Source: Rhodobacterales bacterium UBA3089
Lineage (GTDB): Bacteria > Pseudomonadota > Alphaproteobacteria > Rhodobacterales > Rhodobacteraceae
Reading direction: 5' to 3'
NCBI GenBank assembly: GCA_002367255.1
Contig: DFBD01000026.1
Coordinates: 1-7,893 of the forward strand
DNA length: 7,893 nt
The translations under genes and the position numbers were made by a program. Shown one piece after another: positions 1 to 5,551 of the stretch; position 1 is the stretch's first letter, and the number at the start of each line of letters is the position of its first letter. The notes under the pieces were generated by a model. That model was not told where the DNA came from. It made no database searches and worked only from the letters and a program-made list of their open reading frames with translations.

Positions 1-359
1 TCCAGATTTTTCAGGCGTGTGATCGACTTTGAAATAGTCTGCCAGTTTGTCAGCGTGCCACCCAACCAGCGGTGGTTCATGTAGTACTGTGCAGAACGCT
101 CGGCTGCATCAGCAATGCCTTTTTGCGCCTGGCGTTTTGTACCAACGTACAAAATGCGACCGCCTTTGGCGGAAACAGCTTGAACAGCTGCAAGTGCTGC
201 GTCGAGCATCGGAACAGTCTGTGTAAGATCCAGAATGTGGATGCCATTGCGCGAGCCGTAAATGTAACGGTCCATGCGGGGATTCCAGCGGTGTGTCTGG
301 TGACCGAAGTGAACGCCTGCTTCAAGCAATTGGCGCAATGTGAACTCGGGTAGAGCCAT
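1..359 (-). CDS. rpsB: 30S ribosomal protein S2, 5' part (runs off left edge)
   Basis: Encodes the N-terminal 119 residues of ribosomal protein S2, a component of the small ribosomal subunit. Reading leftward from the ATG at 359-357, the protein begins [20 protein letters not shown] and contains the S2 hallmarks [20 protein letters not shown] (here GIHILDL), [10 protein letters not shown] and [12 protein letters not shown]. Full S2 is about 230-260 residues, so roughly half lies outside the window. The start is supported by the S2 N-terminus itself and by a Shine-Dalgarno-like GGAAAGG (complement of 369-375) nine bases upstream. In most bacteria rpsB is followed by tsf, which would lie beyond the left edge. 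It is transcribed divergently from psuK. Identification is near certain. Confidence 0.98.
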   Translation of the reverse strand, partial: MALPEFTLRQLLEAGVHFGHQTHRWNPRMDRYIYGSRNGIHILDLTQTVPMLDAALAAVQAVSAKGGRILYVGTKRQAQKGIADAAERSAQYYMNHRWLGGTLTNWQTISKSITRLKNL

Positions 360-483
360 TGTAGTATACCTTTCCGGTTTAGCCTCAGCAGGGAGAAGGC
401 GCCAATACTGGCCCCAACCGGTGGACGCTTAAGGATTTCTCCCCCAAGTGCCGCAACCCCGCCTGTGGATTTATAGTGAGCGC

Positions 484-512
484 CAAATAGCTGACCCGGT
501 TAAGGATTGCAA
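484..512 (-). promoter_or_regulatory. candidate rpsB promoter
   Basis: On the minus strand, TTGCAA (512-507) is followed after exactly 17 bases by TATTTG (489-484). This is a plausible sigma70-type -35/-10 pair that would start transcription near 477 and leave an rpsB leader of about 118 nt. A leader of that length could carry autoregulation by S2, which is known for rpsB in other bacteria, but I see no convincing conserved leader structure. The hexamers match the consensus only moderately, so this is a guess to be tested. Confidence 0.3.
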
Positions 513-558
513 CCCCTAGATCATGCACATTCACCTCGCAAAACGAGGCCTCCTTATA

Positions 559-620
559 TCGGAACAACCCTCCCGCCCTTCGGTTGGGCCAAGCCTCGCT
601 TCGCTCGGCGGTGGTTCTGA
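559..620. repeat. REP-like structured GC-rich intergenic element
   Basis: The ends form an 11-bp inverted repeat. TCGGAACAACC (559-569) pairs with GGTGGTTCTGA (610-620) with one mismatch and one G-T. Inside are a hairpin GCCC-TTCGGTT-GGGC (575-589) and the low-complexity run GCCTCGCTTCGCTCGGC (593-609). CCGCC (573-577) can alternatively pair with GGCGG (607-611). The composition differs sharply from the AT-rich sequence on either side. The pattern is what I would expect of a dispersed palindromic (REP-type) intergenic unit, and CGCTTCGCTCGG-type runs are familiar from alphaproteobacterial intergenic DNA. Only one copy is visible here, so dispersal is an inference. Confidence 0.4.
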
Positions 621-693
621 AATTCAGGGGATTGCAACACACCATATATGCCTTAAGACAGTATAAGCTATGTAATTGGGTAAGGACTATGGA

Positions 694-1593
694 ATGCCGG
701 ATACTTCACCACTGCCCGTGCTTTGCATAGGCTCTGCCCTTTGGGATATTATAGCCAGTGCCAGTTGCGAAATGCAGCCCGGAAACGATGTAGCCGGAAT
801 CATTCGTCGTCGCCCTGGCGGGGTAGCTCTGAACATAGCGTTGGCATTGGTTCAACGTGGTCAGCCAGCCGCATTGTTAACAACAATCGGGAACGATTCG
901 CAGGGCGACGAGTTGGTCGTTAAGCTGGAGGCAGCAGGCGTCGACTGTCAATATGTTACGCGAATAGATGACCCAACCGACAATTATCTAGCTATCGAGA
1001 CCACATCCGGTGAGGTTTTCGGCGCCATTGCCGATTGTGCATCGTTAGAAAAAGCCGGAGACATTATACTTTCCCCCGTCCGCGATGGCCGCTTAGGAAC
1101 AGCACAGAGCCCGTGGCAAGGGGCTGTTGTGATCGATGGAAATCTACCCGTCTCTACGCTGGAATCAATTGCGGAAAACCAAGATTTTGATGCGGCGCAC
1201 CTGTCGTTTGTGCCAGCTAGTCCTGGCAAGGCGGAGCGCATGCGTGCCGCCCTACAATCGCAATCCGCAACGCTGTTCGTTAACAAGATTGAAGCTGAAA
1301 CCCTGTGTAAGCGCACCCTAACCGACAGCAGCGAAGCCTGCGAGGCGCTCTGTCAGCTAGGAGCGCACAGGGCTATTGTTACGGACGGCCCGAACGAGAG
1401 CGCGCTTTGCGATGAAAATGGTGTGATCTCTGTCACCCCGCCGAAAGTCGAGGCGAAAACCACCACAGGTGCTGGCGATGTATTCCTTGCGACGTTCGTA
1501 GGTGCGGAAATAGCATCGACATTGGGATTGCGTGAAATTATGGAAGCGGCGGTCAAGGCTGCGGCCGAGCATGTAATGAAAGACACACAATGA
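694..1593 (+). CDS. psuK: pseudouridine kinase (PfkB/ribokinase family)
   Basis: Predicted to phosphorylate pseudouridine with ATP to pseudouridine 5'-phosphate, the first cytosolic step of pseudouridine salvage. The 299-residue protein has the PfkB fold. The substrate-side signature GGVALN is at residues 42-47, followed by TTIGNDSQGD at 63-72. An NKIE (NxxE, Mg-associated) motif lies at 197-200. The C-terminal PfkB signature TTTGAGDVF at 256-264 holds the GAGD anion hole and the catalytic base Asp262. An in-frame TTG at 676 would add six residues, but I chose ATG 694 because AAGGAC (682-687) sits at good Shine-Dalgarno distance. Family membership alone would leave the sugar substrate open. 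The assignment rests on the four-base overlap with psuG, the usual partner. Confidence is high for the kinase and good for the substrate. Confidence 0.9.
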   Translation: MPDTSPLPVLCIGSALWDIIASASCEMQPGNDVAGIIRRRPGGVALNIALALVQRGQPAALLTTIGNDSQGDELVVKLEAAGVDCQYVTRIDDPTDNYLAIETTSGEVFGAIADCASLEKAGDIILSPVRDGRLGTAQSPWQGAVVIDGNLPVSTLESIAENQDFDAAHLSFVPASPGKAERMRAALQSQSATLFVNKIEAETLCKRTLTDSSEACEALCQLGAHRAIVTDGPNESALCDENGVISVTPPKVEAKTTTGAGDVFLATFVGAEIASTLGLREIMEAAVKAAAEHVMKDTQ

Positions 1594-2498
1594 AACTACC
1601 CATCTCCTTTTCGCCCGAAATAATGGCTGCTATGGCTGCCAACACCCCGATTGTGGCGTTAGAATCCACCATTATTACGCACGGAATGCCCTACCCGCAA
1701 AACGTTGAAACAGCACGAATGATCGAGTCGGAAATCCGTAGCCAAGGTGTTGCACCTGCAACAATTGCGATCATGGATGGTTCCATCCACATCGGCCTAT
1801 CTGACGAGCGTTTGGAGGATTTGGCGCAAAGCACCGATGTTCTGAAACTTTCCCGTGCTGATCTTGCGTTTGCAGTTGCCAACGGAAAAACCGGCGCAAC
1901 GACGGTAGCGGCAACAATGATCTGCGCCCATCTTGCTGGCATTCAGGTTTTCGCCACAGGCGGTATCGGTGGCGTGCATCGCGGCGCAGAAAAAACGTTC
2001 GACATTTCAGCAGACCTTGAAGAGTTGGCAAAAACGCCAGTGATTGTGGTTGGTGCGGGCGCGAAAGCAATTCTTGACCTTCCTAAAACCCTCGAAATAC
2101 TCGAAACACGCGGCGTTCCGGTCGTGACATATCAGCAAAACAACTTCCCGGCGTTCTGGTCGCGATCCTCGGGTCTGGCATCTCCGTTACGTGCCGATAC
2201 GGCTGACGAAATTGCAGCAGCGTATTCTATGCGCGAAACGCTTGATCTGGATGGCGGGATGTTTGTCGCTAACCCGATCCCTGCCGCTGATGAAATCCCA
2301 AGCGCGGAGATGGCCCCAGTTATCGAACAGGCCATTGACGAAGCCACAGCACAAGGTATTGCCGCCAAATCAGTTACACCGTTTCTTTTGCAACGGATAT
2401 TTGAACTAACCGAGGGGCGCTCCCTTACGTGCAATATCGCGCTTGTTAAAAACAACGCGCAGCTTGCCACGCAGATAGCAAAAGCACTTAAATCGTAA
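1590..2498 (+). CDS. psuG: pseudouridine-5'-phosphate glycosidase
   Basis: Cleaves the C-C glycosidic bond of pseudouridine 5'-phosphate, giving uracil and ribose 5-phosphate, and so completes pseudouridine salvage in the cytosol. The 302-residue length is normal for the family. Conserved blocks are ALESTIITHGMPYPQN (23-38), GATTVAATM (102-110), FATGGIGGVHRGAE (121-134), VVGAGAKAILDL (153-164) and TCNIALVKNNA (280-290). By alignment in my head to the E. coli enzyme, the Schiff-base lysine is Lys159, with Glu25, Lys86, Asp142 and Asn282 as the other active-site residues, so the enzyme looks intact. Its ATG overlaps the psuK stop (ATGA at 1590-1593), indicating translational coupling. No pseudouridine transporter gene (psuT or an ABC system) lies next to it within the window. 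Confidence 0.96.
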   Translation: MKLPISFSPEIMAAMAANTPIVALESTIITHGMPYPQNVETARMIESEIRSQGVAPATIAIMDGSIHIGLSDERLEDLAQSTDVLKLSRADLAFAVANGKTGATTVAATMICAHLAGIQVFATGGIGGVHRGAEKTFDISADLEELAKTPVIVVGAGAKAILDLPKTLEILETRGVPVVTYQQNNFPAFWSRSSGLASPLRADTADEIAAAYSMRETLDLDGGMFVANPIPAADEIPSAEMAPVIEQAIDEATAQGIAAKSVTPFLLQRIFELTEGRSLTCNIALVKNNAQLATQIAKALKS

Positions 2499-2507
2499 AG
2501 GGTTATT

Positions 2508-2548
2508 GTTCTTGTTAACGAAATTACCTAAATATCGTTAACAAGAAC
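2508..2548. repeat. long inverted repeat between psuG and the DUF502 gene
   Basis: The left arm GTTCTTGTTAACGA (2508-2521) is a perfect 14-base inverted match to TCGTTAACAAGAAC (2535-2548). After one A-A mismatch, ATT (2523-2525) also pairs with AAT (2531-2533), leaving a five-base loop ACCTA (2526-2530). That gives 17 of 18 positions paired. No T-run follows on either strand, so it is not a classical intrinsic terminator. It ends directly against GAGGGA (2549-2554), the ribosome-binding site of the next gene. It could be a large operator, an mRNA hairpin that stabilises the psuKG 3' end, or a structure gating translation downstream. Each arm contains the palindrome GTTAAC. Confidence 0.85.
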
Positions 2549-2558
2549 GAGGGAACAC

Positions 2559-3263
2559 ATGGCGCGTAAAAAGAAATTCACCAAAAAGATTACCCCGAAA
2601 CCATCGCTAATGCAGCGATTGCGGAGTAACTTTCTGACGGGTCTTGTTATCGTCGCCCCTGTGGTGATTACGGTTTACCTGATCTGGACCGTGGTAACCT
2701 TTATTGATGCGCGTTTCGTGCCCTTGGTACCTGCCACTTACAACCCGAGCACGTATTTGGGCAAAGATATACCCGGTTTTGGCGTGGTAATTTTTCTGAT
2801 TTCAACAGCTATTATAGGATCGCTAACTAAAGGTTTATTTGGCCGTCAGTTGATCCGAATTTGGGAAGGCCTAATTGATCGCACTCCGGTGGTGCGTTCC
2901 GTCTATAGTGGTCTCAAACAAATTGTCGAGACGGTCCTTAGCCAATCCAACGCCAACTTCCAAAATGCTTGCATGATTGAATACCCGCGCAAAGGTGTCT
3001 GGGGCATCGCGTTTATTTCAACGGCCTCCAAGGGGGAGGTTTTGCAAAAGACGGGCGAGGACGAAATGCTGTCGGTGTTCTTGCCAACCACGCCAAACCC
3101 TACCTCAGGTTTTCTACTTTTTGTTCCGCGCAAGGATGTTATTATTCTGGATATGACTGTTGAAGACGCCGCTAAACTGGTGGTCTCGGCTGGTCTGGTT
3201 ATGCCACCAACCAAAGAAGAAATCGCAGCCGGTATCAAACCCGCCCCTGTAAAACGATCGTGA
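2559..3263 (+). CDS. DUF502 family membrane protein
   Basis: A 234-residue inner-membrane protein of the DUF502 family (bacterial relatives of the plant COV/LCV proteins). Its biochemical role is not established. The N-terminus is very basic (ARKKKFTKK), placing it in the cytoplasm by the positive-inside rule. Transmembrane helix 1 spans about residues 25-47 (LTGLVIVAPVVITVYLIW) and helix 2 about 72-93 (PGFGVVIFLISTAIIGSL). Family-typical blocks follow: RTPVVRSVYSGLKQIVETV (108-126), GVWGIAFIST (146-155), FLPTTPNPTSGFLLFVP (174-190) and a C-terminal soluble segment. Length is normal. ATG 2559 is supported by GAGGGA at 2549-2554. Its end overlaps the next gene by four bases, so the two are probably co-transcribed. 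Whether the upstream inverted repeat separates them from psuKG is unclear. Confidence 0.92.
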   Translation: MARKKKFTKKITPKPSLMQRLRSNFLTGLVIVAPVVITVYLIWTVVTFIDARFVPLVPATYNPSTYLGKDIPGFGVVIFLISTAIIGSLTKGLFGRQLIRIWEGLIDRTPVVRSVYSGLKQIVETVLSQSNANFQNACMIEYPRKGVWGIAFISTASKGEVLQKTGEDEMLSVFLPTTPNPTSGFLLFVPRKDVIILDMTVEDAAKLVVSAGLVMPPTKEEIAAGIKPAPVKRS

Positions 3264-3874
3264 CGCCAATGCTTGCGGCTGGCACTACGGGTTTTCTAAC
3301 ATCATTTGCATTGATCCTCGCCATCGGTGCGCAGAACGCCTTTGTCCTGAAGCAAGGCATATTGCGAAGCCACGTATTCTGGGTGTGCCTAACCTGCGCC
3401 GTATCAGACGCAATACTTATTACAGCCGGAGTTGCCGGGTTTGGGATCATAGTCACACAATTCCCCTCCCTTCCCAGAATTATGAGCCTTGGTGGCGCAG
3501 CCTTTCTGATTATCTACGGAATCACCCGTTTTATCGCCGCCTACAAGGGCGGCGACCAAATGGCCCTGTCTTCAAAACAAACCGCGCTTGGCGCAACAAT
3601 CATGATATGTCTCGCGCTTACATGGTTGAACCCGCATGTCTATCTGGACACGCTGGGGCTGGTCGGGGCCGTTTCAACACAGTTCACCGAACAAGCACAA
3701 AAGGTTGCGTTTGGCATCGGAGCGGTTGCGGCCTCTTTCGTGTTTTTCTTCTCGTTAGGCTACGGTGCGCGCTTATTGGCGCCGATTATGCAGACGCCCC
3801 GCACGTGGCGAATTCTTGATGTGCTGATCGGGTTGCTAATGTGGTATCTGGCCTACGGGTTGCTAACCAGTTGA
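3260..3874 (+). CDS. LysE/ArgO family amino-acid exporter
   Basis: Predicted inner-membrane exporter of the LysE family, which extrudes basic amino acids such as lysine and arginine. The exact substrate cannot be read from sequence. The 204-residue protein has about six hydrophobic helices (roughly 7-30, 38-66, 72-94, 109-126, 148-170 and 184-203). It carries the family hallmarks IGAQNAFVLKQG (22-33), an Asp after helix 2's CAVSD (46-50) and WLNPHVYLDT (122-131). GTG 3260 gives a GTGA overlap with the upstream stop, and I chose it for that coupling. ATG 3269 is an equally possible start three codons in. Neither has a clear Shine-Dalgarno, consistent with reinitiation after the DUF502 gene. 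No LysG/ArgP-type regulator is adjacent. Confidence 0.9.
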   Translation: MTPMLAAGTTGFLTSFALILAIGAQNAFVLKQGILRSHVFWVCLTCAVSDAILITAGVAGFGIIVTQFPSLPRIMSLGGAAFLIIYGITRFIAAYKGGDQMALSSKQTALGATIMICLALTWLNPHVYLDTLGLVGAVSTQFTEQAQKVAFGIGAVAASFVFFFSLGYGARLLAPIMQTPRTWRILDVLIGLLMWYLAYGLLTS

Positions 3875-4097
3875 ATGCGAACCGGATTACTTCACGATTC
3901 GCGCACTTAGTAACGATTCGTATGAAAATTATTCTTTTAGCTAATAATCGTACGTAAAAGCCGCCGGGGCGAAATATGAGGCTCACCTTACATACATATC
4001 CGCCTCAAACCCGTGTCATTTTTAGCACAACTTAATGTTTGAATCGCATTCCTGACTGTAACTACACACATTCAAACAATTTTTTCGAAGTTTTACC
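3875..4097. other. gene-free stretch after the LysE gene
   Basis: No convincing gene is present. Small AT-rich symmetries are visible: ATTATT (3928-3933) with AATAAT (3943-3948), ACGATT (3913-3918) with AATCGT (3946-3951), and TGAGGC (3977-3982) with GCCTCA (4002-4007). ACGATTCG occurs twice in direct orientation (3894-3901 and 3913-3920). GCGAA/TTCGC symmetry just after the LysE stop could form a weak hairpin, but no T-run follows, so no clear terminator for the LysE transcript is seen here. An 11-codon frame at 3922-3957 lacks a ribosome-binding site. The sequence is distinctly more AT-rich than the neighbouring genes. Confidence 0.5.
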
Positions 4098-4126
4098 TTG
4101 GCAGCGCGGGTTCCCGTGCTTATGTT
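4098..4126 (+). promoter_or_regulatory. candidate sigma70 promoter of an orphan small RNA
   Basis: TTGGCA (4098-4103) matches five of six bases of the TTGACA -35 consensus. It is followed after exactly 17 bases by TATGTT (4121-4126), which matches four of six bases of TATAAT. The predicted start is near 4133. The spacer contains a GC-rich dyad (GCGCGG at 4105-4110 with CCGTGC at 4114-4119, one G-T pair) that could bind a regulator. No gene starts downstream on this strand before the terminator at 4180-4206, so the promoter would drive only a short RNA. Confidence 0.45.
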
Positions 4127-4132
4127 TAAGTT

Positions 4133-4206
4133 ACTGCTCGATAGGTTTCTGCCTGTATGAAACCTGCCTCAATAACTTGCGCCCTCCTTGTGAGGGCGTT
4201 TTTTTT
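4133..4206 (+). ncRNA. candidate trans-acting small RNA, about 74 nt
   Basis: Downstream of a well-spaced promoter-like pair lies a short unit with no reading frame. It has a perfect 7-bp hairpin AGGTTTC (4143-4149) / GAAACCT (4159-4165) with a 9-base loop, a single-stranded linker, then a strong terminator hairpin with eight Ts. CTGCCT occurs twice (4149-4154 and 4164-4169), once running into the first loop and once just after the stem. CCTCCTT (4183-4189), complementary to Shine-Dalgarno sequences, spans the terminator stem and loop. Two-hairpin sRNAs of about 70-80 nt with C/U-rich anti-Shine-Dalgarno motifs are known in Rhodobacterales, but I cannot identify this as a member of a named family. 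The start is predicted, not observed. It could instead be the distal 3' UTR of the LysE transcript. Confidence 0.45.
4180..4206 (+). terminator. strong Rho-independent terminator
   Basis: A perfect 7-bp GC-rich stem CGCCCTC (4180-4186) / GAGGGCG (4192-4198) with loop CTTGT is followed immediately by eight Ts (4199-4206). It is oriented rightward. It lies 306 bases beyond the LysE stop, unusually far to be that gene's own terminator, and two bases short of the converging XRE gene's stop. On the minus strand the hairpin is preceded by As and not followed by Ts, so it should be a poor terminator for the leftward gene. Confidence 0.9.
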
Positions 4207-4208
4207 GA

Positions 4209-4829
4209 TTAATGCAGCGATGTAACCCACAAAATCACGGCGTCTTCCTGACTGACCGAGATCACGTTATGTCCCATCGCGGCGTCATAATACGCGTTGT
4301 CACCACGGGCCATTTCGACGGGCTCGTAGAATTCCGTGTAAAATGAAATAGTACCGGACAGCACGTACATGAACTCTTCACCATCATGGCGCACCCAACC
4401 GTCGAATTCGTCAATTGAACGCGCGCGTACGATGGCGCGGTAAGGCATCATCTGTTTTTGTGATAAATCTGTCGCCAACATTTCGTGTTCGTAGGTGGCC
4501 GTAATCAGCGGCTTCCCCGCCTGGGATTTGGTGATCGAGCGTCGCGCCAACACCTTATCACCGCGCGGAGCTGTAAAAAGCTGTGGAATCGAAATACCCA
4601 TACCAGACGCAAGCTTGCGAACCGCCTCGAATGTTGGAGACATCTGCCCGTTCTCGATTTTTGACAAGGTGGATCGCGCCAAGCCGACCTGTTGTGCGGC
4701 TTGTTCCAAGGTCCAGCCACGGGCCTTACGCAACTCGCGCACTCTTTCGCCCAGGTTCAAGGGCGTGGCTTGTTCGCCCTCCCTGCCCTCACGCGCGATT
4801 TTCAATACACTTGGTTTGGCATCTTGCAT
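4209..4829 (-). CDS. XRE-family regulator with C-terminal cupin domain
   Basis: A 206-residue DNA-binding transcription regulator. An XRE helix-turn-helix occupies about residues 27-84, with the recognition region LEQAAQQVGLARSTLSKIENG (41-61). A cupin_2 sensor domain fills about 125-205. The first cupin motif reads RHDGEEFMYVLSG (147-159), and the second GDNAYYDAAMGH (176-187) keeps the terminal His187. The usual HxH pair of motif 1 is reduced to His148, so metal binding would be atypical, as is common in this regulator family. Such proteins (PuuR/SutR-like) sense small molecules in amine, sulfur or amino-acid metabolism, but the ligand cannot be inferred here. The start is supported by AGGA about nine bases upstream (complement of 4837-4840). 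It is divergent from the FrnE-like gene, which it may regulate together with itself. Confidence 0.93.
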   Translation of the reverse strand: MQDAKPSVLKIAREGREGEQATPLNLGERVRELRKARGWTLEQAAQQVGLARSTLSKIENGQMSPTFEAVRKLASGMGISIPQLFTAPRGDKVLARRSITKSQAGKPLITATYEHEMLATDLSQKQMMPYRAIVRARSIDEFDGWVRHDGEEFMYVLSGTISFYTEFYEPVEMARGDNAYYDAAMGHNVISVSQEDAVILWVTSLH

Positions 4830-4912
4830 CGACTTATCCTATGCTTACCGTTAACTAGTTCTACGCGACGTTTTGCTTTGGACGCAAGGCGCGAAACCTG
4901 ATGGAGCCGTTA
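4830..4912. promoter_or_regulatory. divergent control region of the XRE and FrnE-like genes
   Basis: This 83-base gap must contain both start regions. A dyad CGTTTTGC (4869-4876) / GCAAGGCG (4884-4891) has six exact and two G-T pairs around a 7-base centre. It would lie in the leader of the rightward gene, either as an operator or as an mRNA hairpin. GTTAAC occurs at 4850-4855. The clear Shine-Dalgarno GGAG at 4903-4906 serves the rightward ATG 4913. No confident -35/-10 pair is visible for either gene. Binding by the adjacent XRE protein is a guess from the divergent arrangement. Confidence 0.35.
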
Positions 4913-5551
4913 ATGACAACGTTAGACATTATATCCGATCCGATCTGTCCATGGTGCTACATAGGTAAGGCCAAACTGGACCGTGCGTTAGAGGCGGCAT
5001 CTGACCATCCATTTGAAATTCAGTGGCGCCCCTTTCAACTGAACCCCGACATGCCAGCCGAGGGGATGGACCGCCGTGAATATCTGGAATGGAAATTCGG
5101 TGGCCGCGAAGGTGCTGTCAAAGTTTATAGCGAGATTGCAAAAACAGCCGAAGCCGCAGGGCTGGACATTGCATTTGAAAAGATCAAACGGACACCGAAT
5201 ACGCTGAACGCGCACCGCCTGATCCGTTGGGCGCACGTGGAAGAAAAGCAATCGCAAGTCGTTTCGCAACTGTTCAAACGCTATTTCCGCGAGGGGCAAG
5301 ACATTTCGAACATTGATGTTCTGGTTGATATCGCGACAACCGTCGGTATGGATGGTGACCTGGTCCGCCGCCTTCTGGATGGCGACTCGGATCTGGCCGA
5401 GACCATCGCCGAAGACAAGAAAGCCCGCGAGATGGGTGTTCAAGGTGTCCCTTGCTTTATCATCGGTGCCAGTTACGCAGTCCAAGGTGCGCAGAACACC
5501 GATACCTGGGCCAATATCATCGAAGAGATTGTCGAAAAATCCAAGGTTTAG
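4913..5551 (+). CDS. FrnE-like DsbA family oxidoreductase
   Basis: A 212-residue thioredoxin-fold protein of the DsbA/FrnE branch (2-hydroxychromene-2-carboxylate isomerase superfamily), probably a cytoplasmic thiol-disulfide oxidoreductase or isomerase. The redox motif C-P-W-C is at residues 12-15 within [11 protein letters not shown], and the cis-proline motif GVPCF at 178-182 lies opposite it. The helical insert (about 55-165) includes [10 protein letters not shown] (98-107), typical of FrnE. There is no signal peptide. An ATG at 4901 would add four residues, but I prefer 4913 because GGAG (4903-4906) is spaced six bases before it. The gene is divergent from the XRE-cupin regulator and converges on lipA with overlapping stops. 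FrnE homologues are linked to oxidative stress tolerance in other bacteria; the substrate here is unknown. Confidence 0.92.
   Translation: MTTLDIISDPICPWCYIGKAKLDRALEAASDHPFEIQWRPFQLNPDMPAEGMDRREYLEWKFGGREGAVKVYSEIAKTAEAAGLDIAFEKIKRTPNTLNAHRLIRWAHVEEKQSQVVSQLFKRYFREGQDISNIDVLVDIATTVGMDGDLVRRLLDGDSDLAETIAEDKKAREMGVQGVPCFIIGASYAVQGAQNTDTWANIIEEIVEKSKV

Larger units (their letters stand above)
360..693. other. divergent intergenic region between rpsB and psuK
   Basis: This 334-base gene-free region separates two outward-reading genes, so it must hold both promoters. Visible contents are the rpsB Shine-Dalgarno (complement of 369-375), the candidate rpsB promoter (484-512), a small hairpin CCTCG-CAAAA-CGAGG (534-548), the structured element at 559-620, and a direct repeat of GGATTGCAAC (504-513 and 629-638). 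An AT-rich stretch at 640-675 precedes psuK and includes TATAAG at 662-667, which could be a -10 box, but no good -35 is spaced correctly. The open frame on the minus strand at 385-645 looks like a translated leader/repeat, not a gene. Confidence 0.6.

Noticed and set aside
385..645. 86-codon open frame on the minus strand upstream of rpsB
   Set aside because: It translates the structured GC-rich element and the rpsB leader. The peptide (with ERSEAWPNRRAGG) looks like a translated intergenic repeat, has no family resemblance and lies where the rpsB promoter must be.
2508..2548. Intrinsic terminator of psuKG
   Set aside because: The stem is AT-rich and followed by CGAGGGAACAC, not a T-run, on the plus strand. 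The minus strand also lacks one. It is kept as an inverted repeat of unknown role.
2508..2560. LexA (SOS) site, from the GTTC and GAAC words in the inverted repeat
   Set aside because: The alphaproteobacterial SOS box is GTTC-N7-GTTC in direct orientation. Here the words are inverted, or spaced by four bases (GAAC-N4-GAAC at 2545-2556).
3913..3951. AT-rich nested symmetry (ACGATT/AATCGT and ATTATT/AATAAT)
   Set aside because: Short arms in AT-rich sequence are expected by chance, and no T-run or flanking start site gives them a role.
3922..3957. 11-codon frame MKIILLANNRT followed by a stop, considered as a leader peptide
   Set aside because: It has no Shine-Dalgarno, no attenuator-like hairpin pair after it and no gene downstream on the same strand to regulate.
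3786..3986. 66-codon minus-strand frame over the LysE 3' end
   Set aside because: It overlaps the exporter's coding region, has no recognisable family features and no ribosome-binding site. It is best explained as a shadow frame.
4180..4206. Terminator acting on the leftward XRE gene as well
   Set aside because: Read leftward, the A-run precedes the stem and the sequence after it (CAAGTTATT) is not a T-run, so intrinsic termination in that direction is unlikely.
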